This document shows positions 1-8,939 of a stretch of 64,000 nucleotides of DNA, piece by piece (position 1 is the first letter of the stretch; the number at the start of each line of letters is the position of its first letter). This stretch comes from Desulfovibrionaceae bacterium. GTDB taxonomy: Bacteria; Desulfobacterota; Desulfovibrionia; Desulfovibrionales; Desulfovibrionaceae. The translations under genes and the position numbers were made by a program. Below the pieces are notes generated by a model that was not told where the DNA came from, made no database searches, and worked only from the letters and a program-made list of their open reading frames with translations. The stretch lies in assembly GCA_029011315.1 (NCBI GenBank), contig JAQXLA010000017.1, positions 62,001 to 126,000 on the forward strand, read 5' to 3'.

Positions 1-479
1 ACACGCCTTCCCAACAGCATGGACAGAGCCATAGCGACGGCAAGATATGTCTTGCCAGTGCCAGCCGGACCGACGGCAAACGTAATTTCGTGCGATCGCA
101 GTGCTTCCAGATACGTTCGCTGCGCAATATTGCGTCCCATGATATTCTTTTTCGGGAGCTGAAGATTCACACCTCCGCGAAATGTCCGACGCAAATCCGC
201 ATTCGGGTCTTCTTCAAGCATGTCAAAGCCCTGTTCCAAATCGGACTCCCGGAATTCATATCCGTCACGGATCATGCCGTAAAACTGCGTAAAGACATGC
301 ATCAGACGGCCGCGAATAACTTCGTCTTCATGAGTGATCAGCAATTCTGATCCTCGGGAGTCAATTTCTGCTCCGCATCGCCGACCAAGATGATGCAGAA
401 AAGCATTCTGCGGTCCAAAAAGCCTGGCCGCAAGATCCGGATCCTGAAAATGCAGTATTTCTGTTTCGGGTATTCGCAT
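1..479 (-). CDS. phoH: PhoH family ATPase (5' part, runs off the window)
   Basis: PhoH-like P-loop ATPases are cytoplasmic nucleotide-binding proteins linked to RNA metabolism and stress; the exact substrate is not settled. The reverse-strand frame gives 159 residues before the window edge. An N-terminal region of about 105 residues, typical of the family, is followed by a Walker A motif GPAGTGKT at residues 137-144, preceded by EITFAV and followed by a hydrophobic helix. The ATG at 479 follows AAAGG with a 6-nt gap. The 3' two thirds, including Walker B, lie outside the window, so integrity cannot be judged. Family assignment is firm; role is family knowledge only. Confidence 0.85.
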   Translation of the reverse strand, partial: MRIPETEILHFQDPDLAARLFGPQNAFLHHLGRRCGAEIDSRGSELLITHEDEVIRGRLMHVFTQFYGMIRDGYEFRESDLEQGFDMLEEDPNADLRRTFRGGVNLQLPKKNIMGRNIAQRTYLEALRSHEITFAVGPAGTGKTYLAVAMALSMLLGRR

Positions 480-597
480 GAAGTGCCTTTTACAAAACGA
501 TCCGTCTGTTCCCAAACAGATCTCTGGATGTTTTCCCAGCCGCTGTAAAAATACGCCTGCTGTAGAAGAAAGCAAAGACAAAAGAAAAGTGATAAAA

Positions 598-639
598 AGA
601 AAAAAACCGGGAACTGGAAAAGTATCCGAATTCCCGGTT
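598..639 (-). terminator. Intrinsic terminator of tpx
   Basis: Inverted repeat AACCGGGAA (605-613) and TTCCCGGTT (631-639). On the minus strand the stem is followed directly by a run of T. It lies 22 bases beyond the tpx stop codon. Confidence 0.75.
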
Positions 640-661
640 GTTTTCAAATACCAGCAGATGG

Positions 662-1180
662 CTAGAACAGCGAAGCTACGGCCGCTTTAACCGCATCATA
701 ATCCAGATGAGTTTTGACTTCCGGAAGAACCTGCGCATAGGCAATCTTCCCGTCCCGATCGATCACAAAAGCCGAACGGGCTATGAGGCGCAATTCCTTA
801 ATCAGAACGCCAAATCCCTGGGAAAACTGCAGCTCCCGATAGTCGGACAGCGTTTCCACGCCTTCAATACCGGCAGCACCGCACCAGCGTTTCTGAGCAA
901 AAGGCAGATCGCAGCTGATAGTCAGCACAACCGCCTGATCACCATACATTCCGGCGATATCCTTGTTAAACCAGCGTGTCTGCGTATCGCAAATAGGCGT
1001 ATCCAGCGAAGGCACGCAATTGATAACCACAACTTTTCCGGCATAGTCGGAAAGAGAACGGGAAGTCATATCATTTGCAATTACGGTGAAATCAGGAGCC
1101 TTGTCACCAACCTGAACAGGATTGCCGACGAGAGTCATAGGGGTGCCGGCAAACGTAATGGCCTGAGGCCTTTCTATCAT
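662..1180 (-). CDS. tpx: Thiol peroxidase (Tpx, atypical 2-Cys peroxiredoxin)
   Basis: Reduces hydrogen peroxide and organic hydroperoxides with thioredoxin as electron donor. The protein is 172 residues. The N-terminal ITFAGTP hairpin, the peroxidatic cysteine C64 in DTPICDTQTR and the resolving cysteine C100 in DLPFAQKRWC are all present, matching the family layout (the Cys-Cys spacing is 36, against 34 in E. coli Tpx). An extra Cys sits at 55. A longer in-frame ORF exists, but the ATG at 1180 follows AAGGAG with a 7-nt gap and gives the normal Tpx length, so it is taken as the start. It is probably monocistronic, ending in its own terminator. Confidence 0.93.
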   Translation of the reverse strand: MIERPQAITFAGTPMTLVGNPVQVGDKAPDFTVIANDMTSRSLSDYAGKVVVINCVPSLDTPICDTQTRWFNKDIAGMYGDQAVVLTISCDLPFAQKRWCGAAGIEGVETLSDYRELQFSQGFGVLIKELRLIARSAFVIDRDGKIAYAQVLPEVKTHLDYDAVKAAVASLF

Positions 1181-1314
1181 AAGAGTCTCCTTGTCAAGGA
1201 TAGCTGCGGATACGGTGCAGAAATGCTGTTTCAACACAACTTCTGCCAACAGCTTTTGGCGTCATTATGCTGAATAATCCCATTTTTTTCAATCATATTT
1301 AAGAATAATTTTTA

Positions 1315-2640
1315 TTATTCAGCTATCTGTGGCTCACTTTTCCTCTTCCTTGACGCACGGGGCTTAGCCGGAGAGCCGACCGGTTCCTGCTCTGAGGGAT
1401 CAGCTGATTTTTTCCGTTTTGCGGCAGTTTTCGGAAATTCCGTCTCACTTCCCTGTTCCGCAGACGGCTTTGCGGCCTTTTTTCTCGCTGCCACTCTTTT
1501 CTTCGGGGAAGATTCCCCTTTATTGAGAGCCTCAATTAACGCATTTTTGGCTTCTTCAGGCAAAAAAGGAGAAGACGCAATCAACTGGCAATCGGATTGA
1601 TCGTCGGCATAATTCTCTGTTGATGCCAAGGGCTGAACGCTCTTCAGATCACCTGACGGATCTGACGGATTGTCAGAAGGAACGGCTTCTGCTTTCCGAT
1701 CTTCTTCTCCGGAGTCTCCAGATTGCCCGGCATCCGCCGGGCTGTTTTCATCCATTTTCTCCTCCCCGGGAACGGATTCTGCTTTCTCTGACTTTTCAGC
1801 TTTCTTTCCCTCTTCAGACCGGGCATCAGAAACTTCCAGAATCATATCCGGATTGACAGGCTTCTGCGGTTCAGGATCTGAAGCTCCACCTGGGAGCTGC
1901 CGCAGTTCCGTAGTCAAAGCATATCGGCCATCAAGGATAATCTTGCCTGTACGAATCAGAACTTCTTGACGAAATGCGTATTCTCTTTCCATCTGATGAG
2001 AACGATAGGCCAGCCAGGAACGGGTCACATAACTGACAATCCAGGCAGCTGCGAAACCGGCAATGCCCCATTGAGCGATTCCCAGAAAAGCATCTCCTAT
2101 TTTATTCAAAAAACTGATGAAATTATCGAGATAATAAATCAGTGCACCGATGATCAGCAGACCGGCCAGAAGAATAACCGTTGGAGCTCCACGGACAAGC
2201 GCATAAAAAGACTGTGCTCTTTGAGGAATTCCCTCCGCAGAAAGGCCTTCACCGTGTTCAGGATTAAAGACGTGGCGCATCAGCGTACAAATCAGCATCA
2301 CGATAACCGGAATCATAATTGCGGCGACACCATATCCCAGCCAGGGGAAATTGGTGGCATGCATTGATCCATCGTGCTTGGTATTGATGATTCCGTAAAT
2401 ACAGGCTCCGGCCAACGCGGCCAGTTCCATCAAGACGATGCCGATCACCAGGTACAGAAACAGTTCCTTCTGTTCCTTTTCAGAAAAACGATTGCCAAAA
2501 AAGGCCTCTACCGTTTCCCTGCGCGTTCTGTCCGCATCTGATTGTCGATTTTCAGTCGATTCCTCATCCCAACCGGCGGATCGATTTTCTTCGGAATGTT
2601 CCGCAGAGACTTCTCCGACCGATTTTTTTTCTTCAGTCAT
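1315..2640 (-). CDS. Membrane protein of unknown function, four TM helices and a charged C-terminal tail
   Basis: No family recognised. The 441-residue product has an acidic N-terminus (1-55), four hydrophobic stretches at about 61-85, 100-121, 152-172 and 183-206, an amphipathic segment to about 255, and then nearly 180 residues rich in Glu, Lys, Ser and Pro. The last 60 residues are strongly basic (for example KKRVAARKKAAK), resembling nucleic-acid- or protein-binding tails. The ATG at 2640 follows GGAG by 7 nt and is preferred over an in-frame start 96 bases upstream. It stands alone between tpx and a divergent carrier gene. Low-complexity composition makes remote homology hard to judge. 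Confidence 0.7.
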   Translation of the reverse strand: MTEEKKSVGEVSAEHSEENRSAGWDEESTENRQSDADRTRRETVEAFFGNRFSEKEQKELFLYLVIGIVLMELAALAGACIYGIINTKHDGSMHATNFPWLGYGVAAIMIPVIVMLICTLMRHVFNPEHGEGLSAEGIPQRAQSFYALVRGAPTVILLAGLLIIGALIYYLDNFISFLNKIGDAFLGIAQWGIAGFAAAWIVSYVTRSWLAYRSHQMEREYAFRQEVLIRTGKIILDGRYALTTELRQLPGGASDPEPQKPVNPDMILEVSDARSEEGKKAEKSEKAESVPGEEKMDENSPADAGQSGDSGEEDRKAEAVPSDNPSDPSGDLKSVQPLASTENYADDQSDCQLIASSPFLPEEAKNALIEALNKGESSPKKRVAARKKAAKPSAEQGSETEFPKTAAKRKKSADPSEQEPVGSPAKPRASRKRKSEPQIAE

Positions 2641-2883
2641 AGTTTTCTCCGTTGCTTTTGGAATCGGATGCCGCATGATGGCGTCGTACACGGCATGAAT
2701 ACCTTCAGTTGTATCTTGTGAACCGGTTCTGGTCAATTGATCCCCCGCTGAAGACCGCGTCTAAGGGCTGGAATTTTTTCCCAAACCGTTCTATGTTTGC
2801 CTGAACGCATGCCATTTGCGCTGCAGGCGTTTCAGCCGGATGCGCAAATCAATGAAAAATTTGCACGATGCTTCGAGAATGAG

Positions 2884-3855
2884 ATGGACAGACTCCTTTT
2901 TACCTTGGGTACCATATGCGTCAGCCTGACAGCAGGCTATTTCCTGCACGCAGCGGCATTGAAGGGTGTTGTCTCGTTCACAGAGGCGGGACTTGCCGCT
3001 TTCCGCGTCCGCATTCAGCGTTTTGCACTGTTCGCGCTCATCCCCGCATCGGCAATGCTTTCCATTTGGGGAATGCCCTCCTTTGATCCGCATCTTTTTC
3101 TTCTTCCCCTTCTCGGGCTCTGCGCATGGACGTGGGGCGGAACATTGGGAATTCTGATCGGCCGAATTCTTCATCTGAATCGCAAAGCTACAGGCAGCCT
3201 CTACTGCTGCGGCACATTTGCCAATATTGGTGCCGTAGGCAGTCTTGTCTGCGTAGTCTATATCGGCGAAAGCAGCATTGCTGTTGTTTCCATGTACCGG
3301 CTTTTTGAAGAGCTGTTCTTTTTCAGCATCGCCTGTCCCATCGCCCAATGGTTCGGCAGCACGCAAAACGGAGAACGTTTCTCCCTGAGAGGCATTCATC
3401 CAGATCCGGCTTTGGCCATTGTGCTTACTGCGCTGGTATGCGGCTTCGCATTGCGCCTGCTGCACCTGGAACGCCCGGCTTTCTGTGCGGATCTGGCTTC
3501 CGGACTGGTGATCGTCGGCACGATGCTTTTTCTCTTCGCCATCGGCCTGAGTCTGAAGCTGTCTTCAGTCAGGCTGTATCTCAGACCTGCTTTCGGCATG
3601 ATTCTGCTCCGATTCTGCGGAGTTCCTGTGGTCATCACTTCTCTGGCAGCTCTGCTTGGCATGGGATCGGTTGACGGAGGCACTCCTCTAAAAGTTGCCG
3701 CAGTCCTCAGCAGCATGCCGGTCGCCATGAATTCGCTCATTCCCCCATCTCTGTACGGTCTCGATTTGCATCTTGCCAATGCCTGCTGGATTTTGTCCAC
3801 AGCAGCTTTTATTTTTCTGCTGCCGATTTTGACGGCCATTCTTCCCTGCCTATAA
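2884..3855 (+). CDS. AEC (auxin efflux carrier)-type membrane transporter
   Basis: Probable secondary carrier of the AEC family, whose bacterial members move organic acids or amino acids; the substrate cannot be read. The 323-residue protein is almost wholly hydrophobic, with about ten helices in two halves separated by a hydrophilic linker near residues 155-170. The first half contains the Asn-Ile-Gly pattern (TFANIGAVGS) expected before a family helix. The start is uncertain: in-frame TTG at 2797 and ATG at 2809 lack a ribosome site, whereas ATG at 2884 places a helix at the N-terminus and gives a normal family length. It lies 69 bases before dctP with only a weak hairpin (3864-3880) between, so co-transcription with the TRAP genes is possible. 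Confidence 0.65.
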   Translation: MDRLLFTLGTICVSLTAGYFLHAAALKGVVSFTEAGLAAFRVRIQRFALFALIPASAMLSIWGMPSFDPHLFLLPLLGLCAWTWGGTLGILIGRILHLNRKATGSLYCCGTFANIGAVGSLVCVVYIGESSIAVVSMYRLFEELFFFSIACPIAQWFGSTQNGERFSLRGIHPDPALAIVLTALVCGFALRLLHLERPAFCADLASGLVIVGTMLFLFAIGLSLKLSSVRLYLRPAFGMILLRFCGVPVVITSLAALLGMGSVDGGTPLKVAAVLSSMPVAMNSLIPPSLYGLDLHLANACWILSTAAFIFLLPILTAILPCL

Positions 3856-3924
3856 GATTTCAGCGGGAATGGCTTTCCCGTCGGCGCAGTTTTTCTGTCT
3901 CGCAAACACTATTGAGGAGGTTTT

Positions 3925-5004
3925 ATGAAACATTTCTTGAAGCTGCTGTATGCAGCTCTGGCATTCTGCATGGTCGCCGGATCGGCAAATGCCCAGGATC
4001 TCAAAGGTGAATACAAGCTGAGTGTTGTTCCCGGTGCCAGCTCCGGATGGGGAAAGACGGCTACATATTTTGCCGATCTGGTTCGCGAACGCTCTCAGGG
4101 GCGCATTAACATCAAAGTCTACCATAACAGTCAGCTCATGGCCGGAAAACAGACTTCAGAATTTATGATGGTTCGTAACGGTGCCATTGATTTTGCCGTG
4201 GCTTCAACCATCAACTGGTCGCCCCAAATTAGAGAGCTGAACCTGACAGCCATGCCCTTTATGCTGGCTGTACAGCCCGATCGCTATAAGGCAGTTGATG
4301 CGATTCTGGACGGAAAAGCCGGCAGAATGATGACGGAAGCGGTCGAAAAAAAAGGCGTAACCGTTCTGGGATGGAGCGAAAATGGCTATCGCGAAATGAC
4401 GACCAGCGTCGGACCAATCACATCCCCCAATGATATGAAGGGATTGAAGATCCGCGTTGTCGGCAGCCCTATCTTCATTGAAAGTTTCCGTGCTCTTGGT
4501 GCCAATCCGCTGAATATGAATTGGTCCGAAGCGCAGACAGGATTTCAGCAGGGGCTTGTGGATGGTCAGGAAAACCCAACGAACGGCATCAATATTCCTT
4601 TGAAAATATGGAACTATCATAAGCATCATACCGACTGGCATTATCTGATCGATCCGCTGATCTTTGCTGTAAATCCGAAGATCTGGAAGACCTTTGCTCC
4701 GGCTGATCAGGAACTTATTCGCTCCTGCGTCCGCGATGCCGCCGTATACGGAAAGGCTCTTTCCCGGCTCGGCATGGACGACGGCACAGCTCTCTCCTAT
4801 CTGAAAGGCATCGGCATGGAACTGGAGTACACGGATCCTTATGCCTTCATGGAATCCCACGGCATGATTGTAACCAAACTCAGCAGCGATCAGATTCGCG
4901 CCTTCTATGAAGCGACCCAAAGCGTCCGGGACGCCTGGACCAAAAAAATCGGAGAACAGCTGATAAAAGCTGCCTTGGAAGATATGGCTGCAGCAGCCAA
5001 ATAA
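3925..5004 (+). CDS. dctP: TRAP transporter solute-binding protein (DctP family)
   Basis: Periplasmic binding component of a TRAP transporter, which delivers carboxylate-type ligands to a Na+-driven DctQM permease. It has 359 residues. The first 23 form a signal peptide with a hydrophobic core and ANA-QD cleavage site. The mature part shows the DctP pattern, including the region around GLKIRVVGSPIFIE where an Arg usually binds the ligand carboxylate, and TDWHYLIDPL further on. The start codon follows GAGGAGG at normal spacing. The ligand is unknown; in this type of organism taurine-, sulfonate- or C4-dicarboxylate-like compounds are possible, which is speculation. First gene of dctPQM. Confidence 0.92.
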   Translation: MKHFLKLLYAALAFCMVAGSANAQDLKGEYKLSVVPGASSGWGKTATYFADLVRERSQGRINIKVYHNSQLMAGKQTSEFMMVRNGAIDFAVASTINWSPQIRELNLTAMPFMLAVQPDRYKAVDAILDGKAGRMMTEAVEKKGVTVLGWSENGYREMTTSVGPITSPNDMKGLKIRVVGSPIFIESFRALGANPLNMNWSEAQTGFQQGLVDGQENPTNGINIPLKIWNYHKHHTDWHYLIDPLIFAVNPKIWKTFAPADQELIRSCVRDAAVYGKALSRLGMDDGTALSYLKGIGMELEYTDPYAFMESHGMIVTKLSSDQIRAFYEATQSVRDAWTKKIGEQLIKAALEDMAAAAK

Positions 5005-5017
5005 GTTATCTGTCTGT

Positions 5018-5039
5018 GCGGCGCGGCTTTCCGCGCCGC
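5018..5039 (+). other. Strong intercistronic hairpin between dctP and dctQ
   Basis: Perfect 9-bp GC stem GCGGCGCGG / CCGCGCCGC with a 4-nt loop, sitting in the 49-base gap and not followed by a T run. Such hairpins can protect the upstream dctP message from 3' exonucleases or attenuate the permease genes, matching the usual excess of binding protein over permease. The role is inferred. Confidence 0.6.
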
Positions 5040-5053
5040 CGAAGGTTTTTGCC

Positions 5054-5524
5054 ATGCTCCATTTTTTGCAAACCCGATTTGAAGAAGTGCTCAGCGCGAC
5101 TCTGCTTGCCATTATGGTCAGCATCGCATTTCTGAATGTCATCGTTCGCTACTGCACATCCTTTTCTTTCGCCTGGACAGAAGAGCTGACCGTAAACTTT
5201 TTTGTCTGGATTGTCCTGATCGGCACTGCCAGAGCCTTCAGGGATAATTCCCATCTGGGAATGAGCCTGCTGTATTCCGCGCTGCCCCGCCCATGGAGGC
5301 GCATCTGCCTGTTTATCTCTGCGGCGTTTACCATTATTTTCTTTGGCATTCTGGTACGCATGGGCATCGCCGAAGTGATTGATGAATATGAGCTGGAATC
5401 CATTTCCGAATCTCTTGGTATCCCTGTATGGTGGTATACGATTGCCACCCCCGTATTTTCCTGTCTGATTATCGTCCGCGCCATCCAGCGTCTATGCATG
5501 GATCTGCGCAGTGAACAGTATTAA
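5054..5524 (+). CDS. dctQ: TRAP transporter small permease subunit (DctQ family)
   Basis: Small integral membrane subunit that associates with DctM in the inner membrane. It has 156 residues and four predicted helices (about 15-36, 50-68, 88-110 and 128-148). The motif FAWTEELTVNFFVWIVLIGTA is the hallmark of the family, with the conserved Trp-Thr-Glu-Glu. The ATG at 5054 follows GAAGG. It lies between the binding protein and the large subunit, in the standard order. Confidence 0.92.
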   Translation: MLHFLQTRFEEVLSATLLAIMVSIAFLNVIVRYCTSFSFAWTEELTVNFFVWIVLIGTARAFRDNSHLGMSLLYSALPRPWRRICLFISAAFTIIFFGILVRMGIAEVIDEYELESISESLGIPVWWYTIATPVFSCLIIVRAIQRLCMDLRSEQY

Positions 5525-5538
5525 GGAGGCCGGTTCGC

Positions 5539-6837
5539 ATGGCTGCTTTCTCCGATCCGGTTTTCTGGATGCTGGCTCTCTTCATTATCCCTCTGGTGAT
5601 CCGGGTTCCTATCGCGATGGCACTGGGGCTGGCCGCAGCTCTTGTAGTCTGGAGATGCGATCTCGGCATCGAAATGCTGTCATACAACTTTTATGCAGGC
5701 ATAGCGAAATTTCCTCTGCTTGCCATTCCGTTTTTCATTCTTGCCGGCTACATTATGGAGCGCGCGGGTATTGCATCAAGGATCGTAACGTTGATGGAAA
5801 GGATGACGGGATCCATGACTGGTGGCTTAGCCGTGGCGACAGTCGCTGTTGCCACTTTCTGGGGAGCTGTCAGCGGATCCGGTCCTGCCACCGTCGCCGC
5901 GCTGGGACTCATTCTCATCCCCGGCATGACAAAAGCCGGCTATGACCGGGATTTTTCCGCTGCTACAGTCTCCGTCACCTCAGGACTTGCCATTGTCATT
6001 CCCCCGAGCATTGCCTTTATTGTGTACGGAGGAATTGCCGATGTTTCCGTCCCAGCACTCTTTGCGGCAGGATTTATTCCCGGCGTTGTGGTTGCGCTTT
6101 TCATTATGGGAGCCGTCCTGATCATCTCCTACAAACGCGGCTATCATAGTGCCGCAGCCAATGAACAGGGCACTCTCTTTCAGGCTTTCAAGGATGCCTT
6201 CTGGGGCGTCATGACCCCTGTCGTTATTCTTGGAGGAATATACGGCGGCATTTTTACGCCAACCGAGGCCGCTGCAGTTGCCGTATTTTACGGCCTTTTT
6301 GTCGGAGTCTTCATATACAAAACCATTCGCAGCATTTCGGATCTGTTCGAAATCTTAACCGAATCGGTCAAGGCAACAGCTGTTGTCATGATTGTCGTAA
6401 CCTGCGCAGGTCTCTATTCCTGGGTTGCCTCAACTATTGGACTGATTGAAAGGGAATCGGCAGCGATACTGTCGCTTTCCGATAATCCGATAGTCGTTCT
6501 GCTGATCATCAATATTCTTCTTCTGTTCGCAGGCATGCTGCTCGACGCCATTTCCATCTACTATGTCTTTTTGCCGTTCATGCTGCCTTTGATCACGCAT
6601 TTTGGCTGGGATCCGATTTGGTTCGGCGTCATGATGACTATCAATCTTGCCGTTGGACAGGTGACACCTCCTGTCGCGGTCAATCTTTACGTTGGAGCCA
6701 ATATCAGCGGCATCACCATGGAGAAAATCAGCAAGGCCGCAATGCCGCTTATCGGCGCGGCACTGCTCGCTCTCGCAACGATTACGCTTTTCCCATCTCT
6801 GTCAACATGGCTGCCCGGCAGACTTGGACTGAATTGA
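5539..6837 (+). CDS. dctM: TRAP transporter large permease subunit (DctM family)
   Basis: Main translocation subunit of the TRAP system, coupling solute uptake to the Na+ gradient. The 432 residues match the usual DctM length and form 11-12 helices. Family landmarks include PLLAIPFFILAGYIMERAG near residue 55, the GAVSGSGPATVAALG loop near residue 115, and GGIYGGIFTPTEAAAVAVFY near residue 232. An AAGGAGG site precedes the ATG by 9 nt, and the gene begins 14 bases after dctQ. The operon closes with a bidirectional terminator shared with uvrC. Confidence 0.94.
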   Translation: MAAFSDPVFWMLALFIIPLVIRVPIAMALGLAAALVVWRCDLGIEMLSYNFYAGIAKFPLLAIPFFILAGYIMERAGIASRIVTLMERMTGSMTGGLAVATVAVATFWGAVSGSGPATVAALGLILIPGMTKAGYDRDFSAATVSVTSGLAIVIPPSIAFIVYGGIADVSVPALFAAGFIPGVVVALFIMGAVLIISYKRGYHSAAANEQGTLFQAFKDAFWGVMTPVVILGGIYGGIFTPTEAAAVAVFYGLFVGVFIYKTIRSISDLFEILTESVKATAVVMIVVTCAGLYSWVASTIGLIERESAAILSLSDNPIVVLLIINILLLFAGMLLDAISIYYVFLPFMLPLITHFGWDPIWFGVMMTINLAVGQVTPPVAVNLYVGANISGITMEKISKAAMPLIGAALLALATITLFPSLSTWLPGRLGLN

Positions 6838-6856
6838 TACGGGCTTATAGCCCACA

Positions 6857-6884
6857 AAAAGGCAGAGCAATCGCTCTGCCTTTT
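6857..6884. terminator. Bidirectional terminator between dctM and uvrC
   Basis: Palindrome AAAAGGCAGAGC-AATC-GCTCTGCCTTTT. It gives a 12-bp stem with A/T flanks on both strands and serves the converging dctM and uvrC genes. The uvrC stop codon begins at the next base. Confidence 0.9.
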
Positions 6885-8852
6885 CTAGATTTGCTTCCAT
6901 CCTCGCACAGAAGGTGACTTCCGGGAGCTTTTTCCGGAAAAATCCGCTTGCTTCCAACTTGCAAGACGGCTTGCCAACTCTGCAGCTCTGCGCGCGCCGA
7001 TCCCCGGGATCGCACGCAATTCATCTTCTGTCGCGGCGATCATTGCCTCTACAGAAGAAAAATGATCCCAAAGACGGCGAGCCGCAGCCGGACCTATGCC
7101 CGGTATTCGCAGTAGTTCAGACTGCACAACAGCGTGTCCGCGAGCTTCTCGATGACGTCCTATGGCAAAATGATGCGCCGTATCGCGAATATGCTGCAGA
7201 TACAGCAATTCTTTCGATCCGTCCCGAAAAGGCAAAGCATTGACTCTCCCAGACACAAAAATGCGATCCGCCGTGTTTCCTGCTCGGCGATCACTGCGTC
7301 CATCTTCAGTTCTTGCTTTGGCAATGCCGGCCAGTATATGCGGTCTGTCTCCATCACAGTCCCTGAAAACGCGCTCAACTGACGATATCTGACCTTTTCC
7401 GCCGTCAATCAGCAGCAAGTCAGGCATGGGTTGCGCTTCCCGGCAACGCCGCTCTGCCCACATGGCCAATGCCGCAAAGTCATCGCCATCCGCACCGTCA
7501 ATACGGTAATTCCTCCAGGATTCCTTTACAGGACGCCCCTGCTCAAACACAACCATACCGGCTCGCGTATTCCGTCCTCCAGTATGGGAAATATCTACGC
7601 ATTCAATGCGTTCTATTGGCCGATTGGTGCCGAAAAGTCGCGCTAATGAACCGGCTAAATCCTGATTTTTTCTCAGTGCGGCTGACTCTGCCGCATTCCG
7701 CTCCGCCATATCCACCAAACTGATTTCATCTCGTTCTCCAGGCATGGCAATGCGCACAGTAAAACCCGCTCTGTCAGAAAGGGCATCCTCCAGAACGCCG
7801 ACAGATTCCTCTTCCGATCCGGGAAACCATGGCACAAGGATTTTAGAAGGCGGCTGAGGCGTATCGTCCGCCATATAAAACTGCCGCAGAAATACTCCGA
7901 CGAGATCTTCGCTGTCTTCAGTGCTCAAGCCCGGAAAAAAAAAAGTCCGGGCATCAATCAGGCAGCCATCACGAACCGACAGCAGTCCAAGCCCCAGCCC
8001 CTCTGCAATGCGGGCGATTCCTATGGCATCGACATCCCTGCCGTCATGAAACAGAACGCTTTGACGCTCCGCCGTTGCTTCAACAGCCCGAATGCGATCT
8101 CGAAAAACAGCAGCTTTTTCAAAATCCAGCTCATCGGACGCCTTTTCCATGTATTCATGTAGGACATGAAGCGTATCTTTTGTTCGCCCTGATAAAAGAC
8201 GCGTCACACTGCGGACGGTTTCCGCATACTGCTCCTCCGTAATCATGCCCGCACAGGGAGCAGGACAACGCCCCATGTGGTAATACAGACAGGGACGCAC
8301 CCTGTTGCGAAAGCTCCGATCAGAACAGCGGCGCATAGGAAAGAGTGCCCTGACGGTTTTCAACGTTTCAGCAGCCGATGAAGCAGAAGGAAACGGACCA
8401 AAATATGAAGCACCGTCTCTTCCAGCACGGCGCACGATTTCCAATCGGGGAAAGGCATCAGTACCGATACGGAACAGACAATACCTGCCGCCATCCTTCA
8501 GCAAAATATTATAATGCGGCCTGTATCTGCGGATCAGCTCCGCTTCAAGAATCAGAGCTTCCTTTTCAGTTCTGGTAATGATGGTCTCCAGATTCCTCGC
8601 ACACCGGAGCATCGCCTCCGTTTTCGGTGGAATATCATCACGAAAATACGAGAGAATTCGGCGGCGCAAATTGGAAGCCTTCCCGACATAGACGACAGTG
8701 CCGACAGCATCCTTATATAAATAAACTCCTGGAAGCTCTGACAGAGAATCCAGCGGAGGACGGGACATTTTCATGTCCGATCCGGAACCGTTCTGTGCAG
8801 ATTTTTTTACAGCATTGTCCGGCATCAGGGACTCCCCGTCACAAAACAGCAT
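6885..8852 (-). CDS. uvrC: Excinuclease ABC subunit C
   Basis: Makes the two incisions flanking bulky DNA lesions during nucleotide excision repair, together with UvrA and UvrB. The 655-residue protein has the expected order: GIY-YIG nuclease near residues 40-120 (ELPGVYLYKDAVGTVVYVGKA), a UVR (UvrB-binding) motif near 215-245, the RNase H-like endonuclease domain from about 400 (ECVDISHTGG with its Asp, and LLIDGGKGQ), and tandem helix-hairpin-helix motifs at the end (IPGIGPAAARRLWDHF, AIPGIGARRAAELA). The ATG at 8852 follows AAAGG. An N-terminal leader of about 35 residues is longer than usual, so an internal Met could also serve. Confidence 0.95.
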   Translation of the reverse strand: MLFCDGESLMPDNAVKKSAQNGSGSDMKMSRPPLDSLSELPGVYLYKDAVGTVVYVGKASNLRRRILSYFRDDIPPKTEAMLRCARNLETIITRTEKEALILEAELIRRYRPHYNILLKDGGRYCLFRIGTDAFPRLEIVRRAGRDGASYFGPFPSASSAAETLKTVRALFPMRRCSDRSFRNRVRPCLYYHMGRCPAPCAGMITEEQYAETVRSVTRLLSGRTKDTLHVLHEYMEKASDELDFEKAAVFRDRIRAVEATAERQSVLFHDGRDVDAIGIARIAEGLGLGLLSVRDGCLIDARTFFFPGLSTEDSEDLVGVFLRQFYMADDTPQPPSKILVPWFPGSEEESVGVLEDALSDRAGFTVRIAMPGERDEISLVDMAERNAAESAALRKNQDLAGSLARLFGTNRPIERIECVDISHTGGRNTRAGMVVFEQGRPVKESWRNYRIDGADGDDFAALAMWAERRCREAQPMPDLLLIDGGKGQISSVERVFRDCDGDRPHILAGIAKARTEDGRSDRRAGNTADRIFVSGRVNALPFRDGSKELLYLQHIRDTAHHFAIGRHREARGHAVVQSELLRIPGIGPAAARRLWDHFSSVEAMIAATEDELRAIPGIGARRAAELASRLASWKQADFSGKSSRKSPSVRGWKQI

Positions 8853-8869
8853 AATGAGACCTTTGAGAC

Positions 8870-8929
8870 AAAAAAACGGCTGATGATCGGAAAAAAGCGC
8901 ATGCCTCGCTTTTCAGAAAATCAGCCGTT
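8870..8929 (-). terminator. Intrinsic terminator of lysA
   Basis: AACGGCTGAT (8920-8929 read on the minus strand) pairs with ATCAGCCGTT (8875-8884) and is followed by a run of T. The 35-base loop contains a smaller partial hairpin. It lies just beyond the lysA stop codon. Confidence 0.75.
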
Positions 8930-8939
8930 CTACAAAAGC

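Noticed and set aside
1302-1319. GAATAAT-tttt-ATTATTC palindrome after the tail-bearing membrane gene, considered as terminator
   Set aside because: All-AT stem of low stability overlapping the stop codon; not convincing.
3864-3880. Hairpin CGGGAA/TTCCCG between the AEC gene and dctP as terminator
   Set aside because: Short stem with a T run ten bases away; insufficient to claim termination.
4204-5142. 312-codon open frame antisense to dctP
   Set aside because: Opposes a clear DctP gene with signal peptide and ribosome site.
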